Assembly (NCBI GenBank): GCA_022486625.1
Contig: JAKVKH010000004.1
Coordinates: 1 to 64,000 of the forward strand
Length of the DNA stretch: 64,000 nucleotides
Source: Butyrivibrio sp.
GTDB taxonomy: Bacteria; Bacillota; Clostridia; Lachnospirales; Lachnospiraceae
Direction of reading: 5' to 3'
Of the stretch, positions 35,774 to 44,954 are shown in pieces (position 1 is the first letter of the stretch; every line of letters begins with the position of its first letter). Both the position numbers and the translations under genes were made by a program. The notes under the pieces were generated by a model. The model was not told the DNA's origin. It worked only from the letters and a program-made list of their open reading frames with translations, and ran no database searches.

Positions 35774-37678
35774 TTACTGATTAACCAGCTGCAGATCATA
35801 AAGTGCTGCAATTCCATATCCGTCTGTGCAGTCCATCGGCGGGATATTTCTGCCATCATCAGACTGCGGGTAATTTGTCCATACAGATTCATTGACTGTA
35901 TAGAACTCACCAGGACGATACATCAATGCGAAGCAAGGAACATCTGTCAGCAGGATCTTACTCAGATCTGTATAATCTTCTTTAAGCTTTGCCTGATCTG
36001 TTTCATTTGGAATTGCTTCCAGAAGTTTTTCAGCATCTGCATTCTTATAGCCACCGAAGTTACCACTCCAGTTAACCTTCAGATCCGCATACTTGGAACT
36101 TAAGAAGAACATTGCACGGCTCCACGGATTGGATACGGAAGCTCCCGGTGAACTCCACATACAGATATCAAAGTTGCCTGTTGTCATATCATCATAGTAG
36201 GTACTTGCTTCAGGGAAGTAAGTCGTAATATCGATACCGATGTTCTTACCTGCTGCAGCTACGATTTCAAGTGCTGCATTCCAGTCTGACCAGCCATTCG
36301 GGCACTCAGCCTTGTAGGAAAGGTTCTTGCCGTCAATCTCACGGATACCATCACCATCTGTATCCTTGATGCCTGCATCATCCAACAGCTTCTTGGCACC
36401 TTCTACATCGCCGCTCTTCCACTGAAGATCCTTGAGTGCACTCTGATCTACCAATGCCTGCTCGCTGTCAAGAGGTCCCATGATGGAACGCGGATACTTG
36501 TCAAATGTCGGTGACTGACCGGACATTGCAGATGCAATAATCTGATCATAATCAACTGCCATTGCAATGGCTTTACGTACTGTTACATTGTCGAGTCCTG
36601 CCTTCTTGGTATTGAAGAATGCGGTCGGCATCAATGTGCACAGTCCATAAGGAGCATCATCCAGCCATGTGGAAATCGGGAGATTATCCTTTTCCCACAT
36701 ATCCTGAACATCTGTAAGGAATTCCTGGCAGACATCCACTTCGCCCTGCTGAAGAGCTACCTGACCTGCTGCATTATCCTTATAGATTACATGGGCAATG
36801 TACTTCGGTACAGGGAGCTTACCCCACATGGAGGAAGCCTGGCCCCAATAGTTATCATCTCTCTGCAGAACGATCTTCTGGTCGTTATCTACATAAGGCT
36901 TGTACGGTCCTGATGCAACAAGGTCTTTCATGGGATCCTGTTTGATCTTGTCGGCATCATTGTTGTTTCTCTTTTCTACCGTCTGCAAATATGCTTTCTG
37001 CATGACATAGACTTTCGGCAGATAATCGCTTACCTTCAGCGGATTGACAGCCTTACCCTTGTCATCCAGCTTTGCCTTGAATACAACAGTTGTTGCATCC
37101 TTTGCCTCTACGCTGTCAATATAATTGGAATAATCAGTACCTGTTGAGGACTGATATTTGACATGTGAGTCAAATGTGTACTTGACATCGTCTGCGGTTA
37201 CCTGTGTGCCATCGCTCCACTTTGCATCAGGATTCAGTTTAACCGTCATCTCTGTCTTGTCAGCATTCCATTCAGGATCACCTGTTGCCAGAAGTCCTTT
37301 CATGGAACCGTCCAGCGGATTGAACATGTACAGTGTCTCATATACAAGGACACGTGCATAATCTGTCTGGTTGATTACCATTGCATTGTTGGAGTTTGCA
37401 GACATCGGATTGTAGTCATTCACAGTTCCCCACTGCTGCCCTGCAAAATACAATGTCTCATTTCTCGGTGTGGAATCAGCATCTGCAGTATCTGTGCTTG
37501 CTGCTGCAGAAGCGCTGTCGGTCGAAGCCGCCGTCTCGCTTGCTCCTGCTGTTGAAGCTGCGCTGTCAGAGCTTGATGCCGTTGTACCGGATGTCGATGA
37601 TCCGCAGCCTGCCATCATTGATACAGTAATGGCAGAGATCATCAGAATTGACATCAGTTTCTCAGTTCTTCTCTTCAT
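35774..37678 (-). CDS. oppA: Peptide-binding lipoprotein, OppA type
   Basis: A 634-residue extracellular receptor (SBP family 5). Lipoprotein signal with lipobox MMAGC, then a Ser/Ala/Thr/Asp-rich linker of about 50 residues. Family landmarks include LNPDAKWSDGTQVTADDVKYTF and the later KKAGLDNVTVRKAIAMAVDY. It is the first gene of the opp operon, with GGGAGG upstream, divergent from an AraC-type regulator. The substrate is assumed to be oligopeptides from the family and the operon; some members bind sugars or nickel. Confidence 0.92.
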   Translation of the reverse strand: MKRRTEKLMSILMISAITVSMMAGCGSSTSGTTASSSDSAASTAGASETAASTDSASAAASTDTADADSTPRNETLYFAGQQWGTVNDYNPMSANSNNAMVINQTDYARVLVYETLYMFNPLDGSMKGLLATGDPEWNADKTEMTVKLNPDAKWSDGTQVTADDVKYTFDSHVKYQSSTGTDYSNYIDSVEAKDATTVVFKAKLDDKGKAVNPLKVSDYLPKVYVMQKAYLQTVEKRNNNDADKIKQDPMKDLVASGPYKPYVDNDQKIVLQRDDNYWGQASSMWGKLPVPKYIAHVIYKDNAAGQVALQQGEVDVCQEFLTDVQDMWEKDNLPISTWLDDAPYGLCTLMPTAFFNTKKAGLDNVTVRKAIAMAVDYDQIIASAMSGQSPTFDKYPRSIMGPLDSEQALVDQSALKDLQWKSGDVEGAKKLLDDAGIKDTDGDGIREIDGKNLSYKAECPNGWSDWNAALEIVAAAGKNIGIDITTYFPEASTYYDDMTTGNFDICMWSSPGASVSNPWSRAMFFLSSKYADLKVNWSGNFGGYKNADAEKLLEAIPNETDQAKLKEDYTDLSKILLTDVPCFALMYRPGEFYTVNESVWTNYPQSDDGRNIPPMDCTDGYGIAALYDLQLVNQ

Positions 37679-37948
37679 ATAAACCTCCCTTTCGTTATTA
37701 TGAGTCTCTCATCGACTCGCTAATACCATAATAGTTTCCCCATGTATACTTATATATCAAAATTTCCGCATCTGTAAAAAAAAATCCTGTTTATTTTTGT
37801 GTATTATGCTTAATTTTAAGCATTTAAGCAGCGTTCAATTGTAGATTTTATTGATATATTTTTTGCTCTTATATGCAATATGCTGCTACTATATTGTTTT
37901 TTTAGCTTCTTTATTGTACTATTAGATTGTTTCAGGGAGGGATTGCTT
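37679..37948. promoter_or_regulatory. Divergent control region of oppA and the AraC-type regulator
   Basis: 270 bp of very A+T-rich DNA. It contains the perfect palindrome TGCTTA-ATTT-TAAGCA (37807-37822), followed at once by another half-site TTTAAGCA (37823-37830). These may be binding sites for the divergent AraC-type regulator. No consensus promoter pair is clear in either direction. Confidence 0.4.
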
Positions 37949-39199
37949 ATGCAGATGAGCATGAAGAGTTTTCAGGATAATCTGTATCAGTATTATGAAA
38001 AAGAACATTTGCCGGTCTGGATCTATAATCAGAATAATGATCTGTGCTTTACCAATTTTACGACACCGATCCTTCTGCATCTGATGGATACCATCAAACC
38101 GCTTATCCGGAATTATGCCGTTTCTTCAGCAGTAGACGGTTATCGCGTAATTCTGGATTATCCCTATGAGTCTTATTATGCCTTTACCTGGCACCAGACC
38201 CGCCGTATTTCCTATACCATTCTGGTGGGTCCCGTACTGCCCGCACGGCCGACAATAAAAATTTGGAACCATTATTCTTTTCGGAAGGCAGTTTTTGAAG
38301 ATCAGCGGGAAACACTGATTGATCTGTTGCCCATTATGACACTTGAGGTTTTCTTAAAGGAGATCACTGTGTTTCTGAAATCCGTATGCCAGATGCCTGC
38401 GCCGGATTTTACCCGTTTTTTCAAACATTTTCCAAAAGATGAACATATTCATGATGAAATTGCATGTACGGAAGAATCCTGCCGTGGCAGACTCACACAT
38501 GTAAGTCCCGCACAGCTCCATGAAAAAGAGGAATGCCTGCGCTATTACATTCGAAACGGAAATGCATACCGGCTCTATACTTTTCTGGACGATGCAGAAA
38601 ACTGCACATTTCTTTTCCCTGATCGCAGTTCCCTTTCTGACTGCATCATTCGTGCTGCCGAACTGATGACCATTGGGCGGCTTGCTGCAGTTGAAGGTGG
38701 CTACAGTACTGAATCTTCCTATTATCTGTACCGGAATTACATGGATCAGATCCGTGAATGCAGATGCACAGACCGTCTGATTTCTCTTGTACATAAATGT
38801 CTATGCGAATTTTCAGATTATACGCATCAGGTTATTACCTATACCAAAAAAGACTACAGTCCTCTGATCAACAAATGTATCCAGCAGATCATTGAACAGA
38901 TGCCGGATAAAGTCACACTGGAAGATCTTGCAGACAGTATTCATCTGTCCCCAAAGTATCTCTCTGCACTGTTCAATAAAGAAACCGGTTCGTCCATTAC
39001 CGATTTCATGCAGGATATGCGAATTGAAGAAGCCAGGCATCTGCTGTTGCATTCGGATCTCTCTTACCTTGAAATCAGTAATCTGCTCAACTTCAGTTCG
39101 CAGAGTTACTTTAACTGCATTTTCAAGAAAAAGACCGGCTTAACGCCAAAAGAATTCCGTTGCCAGAACCTTTCTGCAGAGGATTCCGGCAGTAACTGA
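37949..39199 (+). CDS. AraC-family transcriptional regulator
   Basis: A 416-residue regulator. The C-terminal 100 residues hold two helix-turn-helix motifs (VTLEDLADSIHLSPKYLSAL and LSYLEISNLLNFSSQSYFNC with the family ending KKKTGLTPKEFR). The N-terminal 300 residues are not a recognisable cupin and may be a ligand or signalling domain. The ATG at 37949 has GGGAGGG 8 bases upstream. Divergent orientation beside oppA suggests it controls the peptide importer, possibly in response to nutrient state; that link rests on position only. Confidence 0.88.
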   Translation: MQMSMKSFQDNLYQYYEKEHLPVWIYNQNNDLCFTNFTTPILLHLMDTIKPLIRNYAVSSAVDGYRVILDYPYESYYAFTWHQTRRISYTILVGPVLPARPTIKIWNHYSFRKAVFEDQRETLIDLLPIMTLEVFLKEITVFLKSVCQMPAPDFTRFFKHFPKDEHIHDEIACTEESCRGRLTHVSPAQLHEKEECLRYYIRNGNAYRLYTFLDDAENCTFLFPDRSSLSDCIIRAAELMTIGRLAAVEGGYSTESSYYLYRNYMDQIRECRCTDRLISLVHKCLCEFSDYTHQVITYTKKDYSPLINKCIQQIIEQMPDKVTLEDLADSIHLSPKYLSALFNKETGSSITDFMQDMRIEEARHLLLHSDLSYLEISNLLNFSSQSYFNCIFKKKTGLTPKEFRCQNLSAEDSGSN

Positions 39200-39229
39200 C
39201 TGAATACTGCTCTGCCTATTCATGCAAAA

Positions 39230-39270
39230 AAGTCTTCAGAAACCAATCGTACCGCGGTCTCTGAAGACTT
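39230..39270. terminator. Bidirectional terminator between the AraC-type gene and metQ
   Basis: Perfect 11-bp outer arms AAGTCTTCAGA / TCTGAAGACTT plus further inner pairing (ACC/GGT), with A- and T-runs on both sides. It separates convergent genes. Confidence 0.85.
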
Positions 39271-39298
39271 TTTATTCTTTATCTTTATATATTCTGCT

Positions 39299-40228
39299 TT
39301 ACTGAAGTGCTTCCCCATCATAAGGAACTACCGAACCCTGGTATTTATCATTGATGAACTTCGTAATTTCATCCGACTTAAGTACCTCTACCAGTGCCTT
39401 GATTCCAGGGTCATCTTTCTTTTCAGGTGTTGTTGCAATAACATTCACATAAGTCTTGGCTGCATCAGAATCTGACTGTTCAAAAGCAAGCGCATCCTTC
39501 TCGACATTCAGACCTGCCTGCATTGCATAATTGCCGTTAAGCACCATGTAATCCACCTCGCCTGCATGCTGTGAAACCTGCGCCGCTTCAAGTTCTACTA
39601 TTTCTGCATTATGAGACTGATCCTTGATTACATCCTTAGCTGTTGCATTAAGGCCTACGCCATCCTTGAGCTTGATGATGCCATTATCCTGCAGAAGTTC
39701 CAGTGCTCTTGCTTCATTGGTCGTATCATTCGGCACTGCAATTTTCACGCCATCCGGAATATTCTTCAGATCGGATGACTTGCCTGCATAAATTCCGAGC
39801 GGTTCGTAATGAATCCAGCCGACTGCAACAAGATTCGTACCATTCTGTGTATTGTACTCATCCAGATACGGCTGATGCTGAAAATAATTGCAGTCAATCT
39901 CACCGGAAGCAACGACCTGATTCGGCTGAATATAATCTTCAAATACAGTTACTTCAAGATCCCAGCCTTCTTTGGCCAGAATCGGCTTTGCTGCTTCCAA
40001 AATCTCTGCGTGCGGAACTTCTGTCGCTGCAACAGTAATCTTACCCTTGCTGGCAACTGATGCCCCCTGTGCAGAATCAGAAGATGCTTCCGTTGCAGAT
40101 GCAGCATCTGATGAAGTGTCTGATGCAGCGGTCCCTGTCTTGCTGCCTGATGCGGATGAACCGCAGCCTGTCAGAACGGAAAGTGCCAGTGAACTTACGA
40201 GCAGTGCTGATAAAACCTTCTTTTTCAT
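39299..40228 (-). CDS. metQ: Methionine-binding lipoprotein MetQ
   Basis: Receptor of a methionine ABC importer (NlpA family), 309 residues. Lipobox LTGC after a basic N-terminus; a Ser/Ala/Thr linker follows; the family segment GKITVAATEVPHAEILEAAK and GEIDCNYFQHQPYLDEYN are clear. Start at 40228 after GGGGAGG. It is the third gene of metN-metI-metQ, 56 bp after metI. Confidence 0.94.
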   Translation of the reverse strand: MKKKVLSALLVSSLALSVLTGCGSSASGSKTGTAASDTSSDAASATEASSDSAQGASVASKGKITVAATEVPHAEILEAAKPILAKEGWDLEVTVFEDYIQPNQVVASGEIDCNYFQHQPYLDEYNTQNGTNLVAVGWIHYEPLGIYAGKSSDLKNIPDGVKIAVPNDTTNEARALELLQDNGIIKLKDGVGLNATAKDVIKDQSHNAEIVELEAAQVSQHAGEVDYMVLNGNYAMQAGLNVEKDALAFEQSDSDAAKTYVNVIATTPEKKDDPGIKALVEVLKSDEITKFINDKYQGSVVPYDGEALQ

Positions 40229-40284
40229 AATGTCCTCCCCGCGGCATTGCCGCAAAACATTTTTTAAACACAACGGCCTAAAAA

Positions 40285-40965
40285 TCAGCCGGTAATTCTC
40301 TTGTCCAGTTTTTTACTGATCTTCATGCCGATTGCCTGCATAATCTGCACCAACAGTACCAGCAGTACTACCGTAATCAGCATGACATTTGTCTCATAAC
40401 GGTAATATCCGTATCTGATGGCAATATCTCCGAGTCCGCCGCCACCGACAGTTCCTGCCATCGCAGAATATCCCAGAATTGTACCGAGTGCGATCGTAGC
40501 CCCGACGATCAGCGATGTTCTGGCTTCTGTCAGCATCACTTTCCATATGATGGTCCAGTTATCCGCTCCCATGCTCTGCGCCGCTTCAATCACGCCGTGA
40601 TCAACTTCCAGGAGGGAAGACTCCACCATCCTGGCAATAAACGGTGCTGCTGATACCACCAGCGGTACAACCGTTGCCGTTGAGCCATAACTCTGACCTA
40701 CAATCAATCTGGTAAAAGGCATGATCATGATCAGCAAAATCAGAAAAGGAATACTTCTGACAATATTAACAATAAAATCCATTACCTTATATACCGGCGC
40801 ATTTGGTTTTAATCCGCCAGGCGCAGTAACCACCAGAATGATGCCCATCGGAATTCCCAGTACATATGCCATTAACGTGGAGGCAAGTGTCATATAGAGT
40901 GTTGTGCCTGTGCCTTCTGCAAGCATCTGTCCGTATTCCTGCCAAAACTCAGCCAACATATCCAT
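40285..40965 (-). CDS. metI: Methionine ABC transporter permease MetI
   Basis: A 226-residue membrane subunit with five helices. The EAA-loop region (GVIEAAQSMGADNWTIIWKV) and YSAMAGTVGGGGLGDIAIRYG are hallmarks of MetI. It overlaps the end of metN by 17 bp and is followed by metQ, giving the standard metNIQ order. Confidence 0.95.
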   Translation of the reverse strand: MDMLAEFWQEYGQMLAEGTGTTLYMTLASTLMAYVLGIPMGIILVVTAPGGLKPNAPVYKVMDFIVNIVRSIPFLILLIMIMPFTRLIVGQSYGSTATVVPLVVSAAPFIARMVESSLLEVDHGVIEAAQSMGADNWTIIWKVMLTEARTSLIVGATIALGTILGYSAMAGTVGGGGLGDIAIRYGYYRYETNVMLITVVLLVLLVQIMQAIGMKISKKLDKRITG

Positions 40966-41977
40966 CCAGCTCCTCTACTCCAAGATTTCTTTCCCTCAGA
41001 TACGCAATCATCCTCGCTGCAACCTGTTCATCTTCAGGCAACTGCAGGATCATCTGCCCCTGCGCGATTCCGCCGATATCACGCGTATCCGCCAGCAGAA
41101 TATTTACAGGTGCGTTACAGTACAGCACCATATTTCCGATCACCGGCTCAAAAGAAGAATTCGAGGAAAAGACAATGCGGATACAATGCCTGCCTTTCAT
41201 CTCGGCAACGCTTGTATCTCCGCCATCCGGATAGACCAGCTTCATAGCTGCTCTGCTCTTGGGTCTTGAAAAGACTTCCAGAACAGTTCCTGTTTCTGCA
41301 AGTGTTCCGCCGTCAATAATGGCAACACGATTACAGATTTCCTGTACCACTGACATGGCATGCGTAATAATCACTATGGTGATCCCATGCTTCTCATTGA
41401 TTTCCTTAAGAAGTGCCAGAATTGACTTGGTCGTGGTCGGATCAAGCGCGCTTGTCGCTTCATCACACAGAAGAATCTTCGGATCACTGGCAAGTGCTCT
41501 TGCAATTGCAACACGCTGTTTCTGCCCACCGGACAACTGCGCAGGATAGCTCTTGGCCTTGTCTGCAAGATCCACCTCTTCCAGCAGTTCCAACGCTCTC
41601 TTCCTTGCCTTTGCCTTGCTGATTCCAAGGATTTCCATCGGAAAGCAGACATTATCAATAACATTTCTCTGCATCAGCAGATTAAAATGCTGGAAAATCA
41701 TGGCAATCTGCGTACGTTCCGCACGAAGCTCCTTTTCGTTCAAACCAGACAGATCCTTACCATCTATGAATACATGACCTTCCGTCGGTCTCTCCAGAAA
41801 ATTCAGACAACGCACCAGCGTGGATTTCCCCGCCCCGCTCATTCCGATAATTCCGAAAATATCCCCCTGATGAATATCGAGATTGATATTTTTCAGGGCT
41901 TCCACCTGACCATCCTTGCCGGAAAACGTCTTGCTGACATTTTCCACCCGGATTATAGTATTTTCATCTGCGCCCAT
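40949..41977 (-). CDS. metN: Methionine ABC transporter ATPase MetN
   Basis: A 342-residue ATPase. Walker A GMSGAGKSTLVRCL, signature QLSGGQKQRVAIARAL, Walker B ILLCDEATSALDP, and a C-terminal NIL domain (about residues 265-342) that senses methionine in related transporters and causes trans-inhibition. I chose the ATG at 41977 with GAGGG upstream. It is the first gene of metNIQ and follows a strong promoter with a long dyad. No S-box or T-box precedes it. Confidence 0.95.
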   Translation of the reverse strand: MGADENTIIRVENVSKTFSGKDGQVEALKNINLDIHQGDIFGIIGMSGAGKSTLVRCLNFLERPTEGHVFIDGKDLSGLNEKELRAERTQIAMIFQHFNLLMQRNVIDNVCFPMEILGISKAKARKRALELLEEVDLADKAKSYPAQLSGGQKQRVAIARALASDPKILLCDEATSALDPTTTKSILALLKEINEKHGITIVIITHAMSVVQEICNRVAIIDGGTLAETGTVLEVFSRPKSRAAMKLVYPDGGDTSVAEMKGRHCIRIVFSSNSSFEPVIGNMVLYCNAPVNILLADTRDIGGIAQGQMILQLPEDEQVAARMIAYLRERNLGVEELDGYVG

Positions 41978-42030
41978 TCTGTACCCTCTTTGTGAAAAAA
42001 ACAAAGCGTTTTTCCGCTCTGTCTTTTTTA

Positions 42031-42096
42031 TTTCATGTATGTGGGTTTTCTGTCCCACATACATGAAAATATATCACACTGCGCATTTATCGTCAA
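42031..42096 (-). promoter_or_regulatory. metNIQ promoter with a 15-bp-arm dyad over the start point
   Basis: TTGACG (42096-42091) and TATATT (42073-42068), spacer 17 bp. Immediately downstream, TTTCATGTATGTGGG (42031-42045) and CCCACATACATGAAA (42054-42068) form a perfect 15-bp inverted repeat with an 8-base centre. It overlaps the -10 edge and the start site, the position of a repressor operator. Confidence 0.65.
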
Positions 42097-42104
42097 AAAA
42101 TATA

Positions 42105-43046
42105 TCAACTTTCAGATGAAAACATCGGTGTTGAAAGGTAACGGTCTCCGGAATCAGGAAGAAGTGCGACGATCGTCTTGCCCTTGTATTCAGGTCTCTT
42201 TGCAAGCTCAGCTGCTGCCCAGAGTGCTGCGCCGGATGAAATTCCCACCAGAACACCCTCTGTCTGTGCTATTTTCTTACCTGTTGCAAATGCATCTTCA
42301 TTTTTTACACGGATAATTTCATCATAAACCTTCTGATCCAGTACCTTCGGGACAAATCCTGCACCGATTCCCTGAATCTTATGCGGTCCTGGCTTTTCTC
42401 CGGAAAGGACTGCGGAAGAATCAGGCTCTACAGCAATAATCTTCACATTCGGATTCTGAGACTTAAGATAAGCACCCACACCGGAAAGTGTTCCGCCTGT
42501 GCCGACACCCGCAACAAAGGCATCCACATGTCCGTCTGTATCTCTCCAGATCTCCGGTCCTGTTGTTGCCTTATGTGCTGCCGGATTGGCCGGATTGTCA
42601 AACTGTCCCAGAATTACAGAATTCGGTGTTGTCTTCTGCAGTTCTTCCGCTTTTGCAATTGCACCTTTCATACCAAGCGCGCCTTCCGTGAGTACAAGTT
42701 CTGCACCGTATGCCTTTAAAAGTGTCCTTCTTTCCACGCTCATGGTATCCGGCAGTGTCAGAATCGCCTTATATCCTCTGGCTGCTGCAACAAACGCCAG
42801 CCCGATACCTGTATTTCCGCTTGTGGGTTCAATGATGGTTGCACCCGGTCTGATCTTGCCTGATTTCTCCGCATCTTCAATCATCGCATAGGCTACACGG
42901 TCCTTTACACTTCCTGCGGGATTCAGATATTCCAGTTTTGCCAGAATATGTGCATCTGTTATATTCTCGCTCTTCTGATAGTTTCTTACCTCAAGAAGAG
43001 GTGTGTTACCGATTAACTCTGTTGCTGATGTCTTTACATTTGCCAT
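42105..43046 (-). CDS. cysK: Cysteine synthase (O-acetylserine sulfhydrylase)
   Basis: PLP enzyme making cysteine from O-acetylserine and sulfide. The 313-residue protein has the PLP lysine in [11 protein letters not shown], the substrate loop [11 protein letters not shown] and the phosphate loop [12 protein letters not shown]. Length and motifs fit CysK rather than cystathionine beta-synthase. It has its own consensus promoter and stands upstream of metNIQ, making a small sulfur amino acid cluster. Confidence 0.95.
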   Translation of the reverse strand: MANVKTSATELIGNTPLLEVRNYQKSENITDAHILAKLEYLNPAGSVKDRVAYAMIEDAEKSGKIRPGATIIEPTSGNTGIGLAFVAAARGYKAILTLPDTMSVERRTLLKAYGAELVLTEGALGMKGAIAKAEELQKTTPNSVILGQFDNPANPAAHKATTGPEIWRDTDGHVDAFVAGVGTGGTLSGVGAYLKSQNPNVKIIAVEPDSSAVLSGEKPGPHKIQGIGAGFVPKVLDQKVYDEIIRVKNEDAFATGKKIAQTEGVLVGISSGAALWAAAELAKRPEYKGKTIVALLPDSGDRYLSTPMFSSES

Positions 43047-43072
43047 GATACGATCTCCCTTCGTTTTATATT

Positions 43073-43098
43073 ATTCATACTAATTAACTAGGATTATT
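43073..43098. promoter_or_regulatory. Imperfect dyad downstream of the cysK promoter
   Basis: Centred on CTAATTAACTAG, with 9 of 13 positions symmetrical in each half. It lies about 5-35 bases after the inferred cysK start point, where an Rrf2/CymR-type repressor might bind. The sequence does not clearly match the Bacillus CymR consensus, so the regulator is unknown. Confidence 0.3.
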
Positions 43099-43107
43099 AT
43101 GATTTGT

Positions 43108-43136
43108 AGTATAGCGCACGAATATTTATCTGTCAA
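43108..43136 (-). promoter_or_regulatory. Promoter of cysK
   Basis: TTGACA (43136-43131) and TATACT (43113-43108) with a 17-bp spacer, 60 bp before the start codon. Confidence 0.8.
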
Positions 43137-43188
43137 TCATTTTATCACTATTCTCGGGAGCGATTTTATACTATACTAATAGAAAAAG

Positions 43189-43468
43189 ATGCTGCGCATC
43201 TTTTTCTATACGAGGTTACTAGCGTAACCTCGGCAGATGGATGCATGCTGCGCATCTTTTTCTATACGAGGTTACTAACGTAACCTCGGCAGATGGATGC
43301 ATGCTGCGCATCTTTTTCTATACGAGGTTACTAGCGTAACCTCGGCAGATGGATGCATGCTGCGCATCTTTTTCTATACGAGGTTACTAACGTAACCTCG
43401 GCAGATGGATGCATGCTGCGCATCTTTTTCTATACGAGGTTACCAGCATAATCTCGGCGATAAAATGC
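43189..43468 (+). repeat. Five-copy 56-bp tandem repeat with two hairpins per unit
   Basis: Units start at 43189, 43245, 43301, 43357 and 43413 with an exact 56-bp period. Each has GATGC...GCATC and CGAGGTTAC-tagc-GTAACCTCG hairpins. Units 1 and 3 read ACTAGCG, units 2 and 4 ACTAACG, so the array probably grew by duplicating a 112-bp pair. Unit 5 is diverged but keeps its stem through a G-U pair. The first hairpin of unit 1 extends to 13 bp (TAGAAAAAGATGC). It lies between cysK and arcC. Confidence 0.93.
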
Positions 43469-43505
43469 ATGCAATATATGATAAATGCATAATGGAGGAT
43501 GGATA

Positions 43506-44441
43506 ATGGAGAACAGAAAGGCAGTTGTGTCTCTGGGACATGAGGCGCTTGGTTATACGACACAGGAACAGAAAAACGCAGTTACCGTGACTGCGAAGGC
43601 TCTTGCAGATCTGGTAGAATCCGGATATCAGCTTACCATCACACACAGTAACGGTCCGCAGGTCAGCATGATCCATAAGGCCATGACGGAGCTGCATCGT
43701 ATTTATATCGATTACACGCCCGCTCCCATGAGTGTCTGCAGCGCAATGAGTCAGGGTTATGTCGGCTATGATCTGCAGAATGCGCTGGGCTGCGAACTGG
43801 CCGGTCGCGGAATCTCCAAGACGGTCAGCACGATTCTGACGCAGGTGACTGTTGATCCTTATGATGATGCATTTTACGCACCCAATAAAGCAATCGGCCG
43901 TTATATGTCCAAAGAAGATGCTGACAATGAAATTAAAAAAGGAAATTTTGTCAGTGAAGAACCCGGAAAAGGTTATCTGAGAGTAGTTGCAGCGCCAAAG
44001 CCACTTGAAATTGTGGAAATTGATGCAATTCGCGCCCTCGGCGATGCCGGTCAGGAAGTCATTGCCTGCGGCGGTGGCGGTATCCCGGTTATGAGACAGA
44101 GCCACAACCTGAAAGGTGCTTCCGCAGTCATTGAAAAAGACAGTATTGCCGGTAAGCTTGCTGCTGATCTTCATGTTGACAGACTTGTCATCCTGACTTC
44201 CGTTCCGTGTGTTTATACCGGATTCGGTACTGACCGTCAGACTGCCATTGACCGCATGAATCTCACTGAAGCAAAAGAGTACATTTCCCGCAGAGAATTC
44301 GGAGAAGGCAATATGCTTCCCAAGATTGAGGCTGCCATTACTTTCCTGACGGCAAACCCGGAGGGAAGTGTCCTGATTACTTCCATTTCTGCCGTTTCTG
44401 ACGCGCTTAAGGGTAAAGCAGGTACTTTTATTACCGCATAA
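43506..44441 (+). CDS. arcC: Carbamate kinase
   Basis: Transfers phosphate between carbamoyl phosphate and ADP, usually yielding ATP in arginine or agmatine breakdown. The 311-residue amino-acid-kinase-fold protein has THSNGPQVSMIHKAM, the VIACGGGGIPVMR glycine loop and AGKLAADLHVDRLVILTSV. I chose the ATG at 43506 with GGAGG 8 bases upstream. It stands alone: no arginine deiminase or adjacent carbamoyltransferase, though argF is elsewhere in the window. The 56-bp repeat array ends about 40 bp upstream and must be in or near its leader. Confidence 0.93.
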   Translation: MENRKAVVSLGHEALGYTTQEQKNAVTVTAKALADLVESGYQLTITHSNGPQVSMIHKAMTELHRIYIDYTPAPMSVCSAMSQGYVGYDLQNALGCELAGRGISKTVSTILTQVTVDPYDDAFYAPNKAIGRYMSKEDADNEIKKGNFVSEEPGKGYLRVVAAPKPLEIVEIDAIRALGDAGQEVIACGGGGIPVMRQSHNLKGASAVIEKDSIAGKLAADLHVDRLVILTSVPCVYTGFGTDRQTAIDRMNLTEAKEYISRREFGEGNMLPKIEAAITFLTANPEGSVLITSISAVSDALKGKAGTFITA

Positions 44442-44455
44442 GTCAATAGCAATAC

Positions 44456-44500
44456 AAAGGCTTTCATGACATTATTCGTTCTGTCATGAAAGCCTTTTTT
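44456..44500. terminator. Bidirectional terminator between arcC and the lspA-like gene
   Basis: AAAGGCTTTCATGACA / TGTCATGAAAGCCTTT, a 16-bp stem with a 10-base loop and T-runs on both strands. The end of the lspA-like gene runs into its right edge. Confidence 0.88.
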
Positions 44501-44954
44501 ATTCTGAAAGATCTGTTGCCATTACCGCCATGAATGCCCCGATCATAATGGCAAAATCACCGATATTGAATACAATGCCGGACAGCCATTTCCACCTGCA
44601 TCTGAAGCTGATATAATCCACAACATATCCTTTTCTGTAACGGTCATACATATTGCTGTATGCACCTCCGAGGATCAGCGAAAGACCTGTTTTCAGAAGT
44701 TTTTGACCTCTGTGACCGAGTGTTGCCACAAAATATATGGTGACTGCCAGCGTAAAGACAGTCGACAGAATCTTTACAAATGCTCTGCCTGCCCCCAAAT
44801 TAAGCATTGCCCCGGTATTATGATAATTTCTGAAAACAACCGGACACTGATCATCTTCATCCGCCGGAAACTCTTTTTCTTCCGACATCTGCTTCAGCTT
44901 CTCATCCGCTGCAAATATTGCCGGAATTGTCATCAGATATCCGATATTCTTCAT
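44499..44954 (-). CDS. Signal peptidase II-like membrane protein
   Basis: A 151-residue protein with the aspartic lipoprotein signal peptidase layout: NYHNTGAMLNLG, then GGAYSNMYDRYRKGYVVDY (Asp113) and FNIGDFAI (Asp133), which match the two catalytic aspartates of LspA. The first helix is poorly formed and an acidic stretch (EEKEFPADEDDQ) replaces part of the usual loop, so it is a divergent paralogue rather than a standard LspA. Its ATG overlaps the clpX stop codon (ATGA), implying co-translation. Substrate unknown. Confidence 0.78.
   Translation of the reverse strand: MKNIGYLMTIPAIFAADEKLKQMSEEKEFPADEDDQCPVVFRNYHNTGAMLNLGAGRAFVKILSTVFTLAVTIYFVATLGHRGQKLLKTGLSLILGGAYSNMYDRYRKGYVVDYISFRCRWKWLSGIVFNIGDFAIMIGAFMAVMATDLSE

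Noticed and set aside
42031-42068. Rho-independent terminator of cysK
   Set aside because: The dyad has no T-run on the minus strand; it is followed by AAATAAAAAAG. A promoter overlapping it fits better.
41978-42104. S-box or T-box leader for metNIQ
   Set aside because: None of the conserved S-box blocks or a T-box specifier arrangement is present, and the space is too short.
43189-43468. CRISPR array
   Set aside because: Whole 56-bp units repeat, including the parts that would be spacers, and no cas genes are present.
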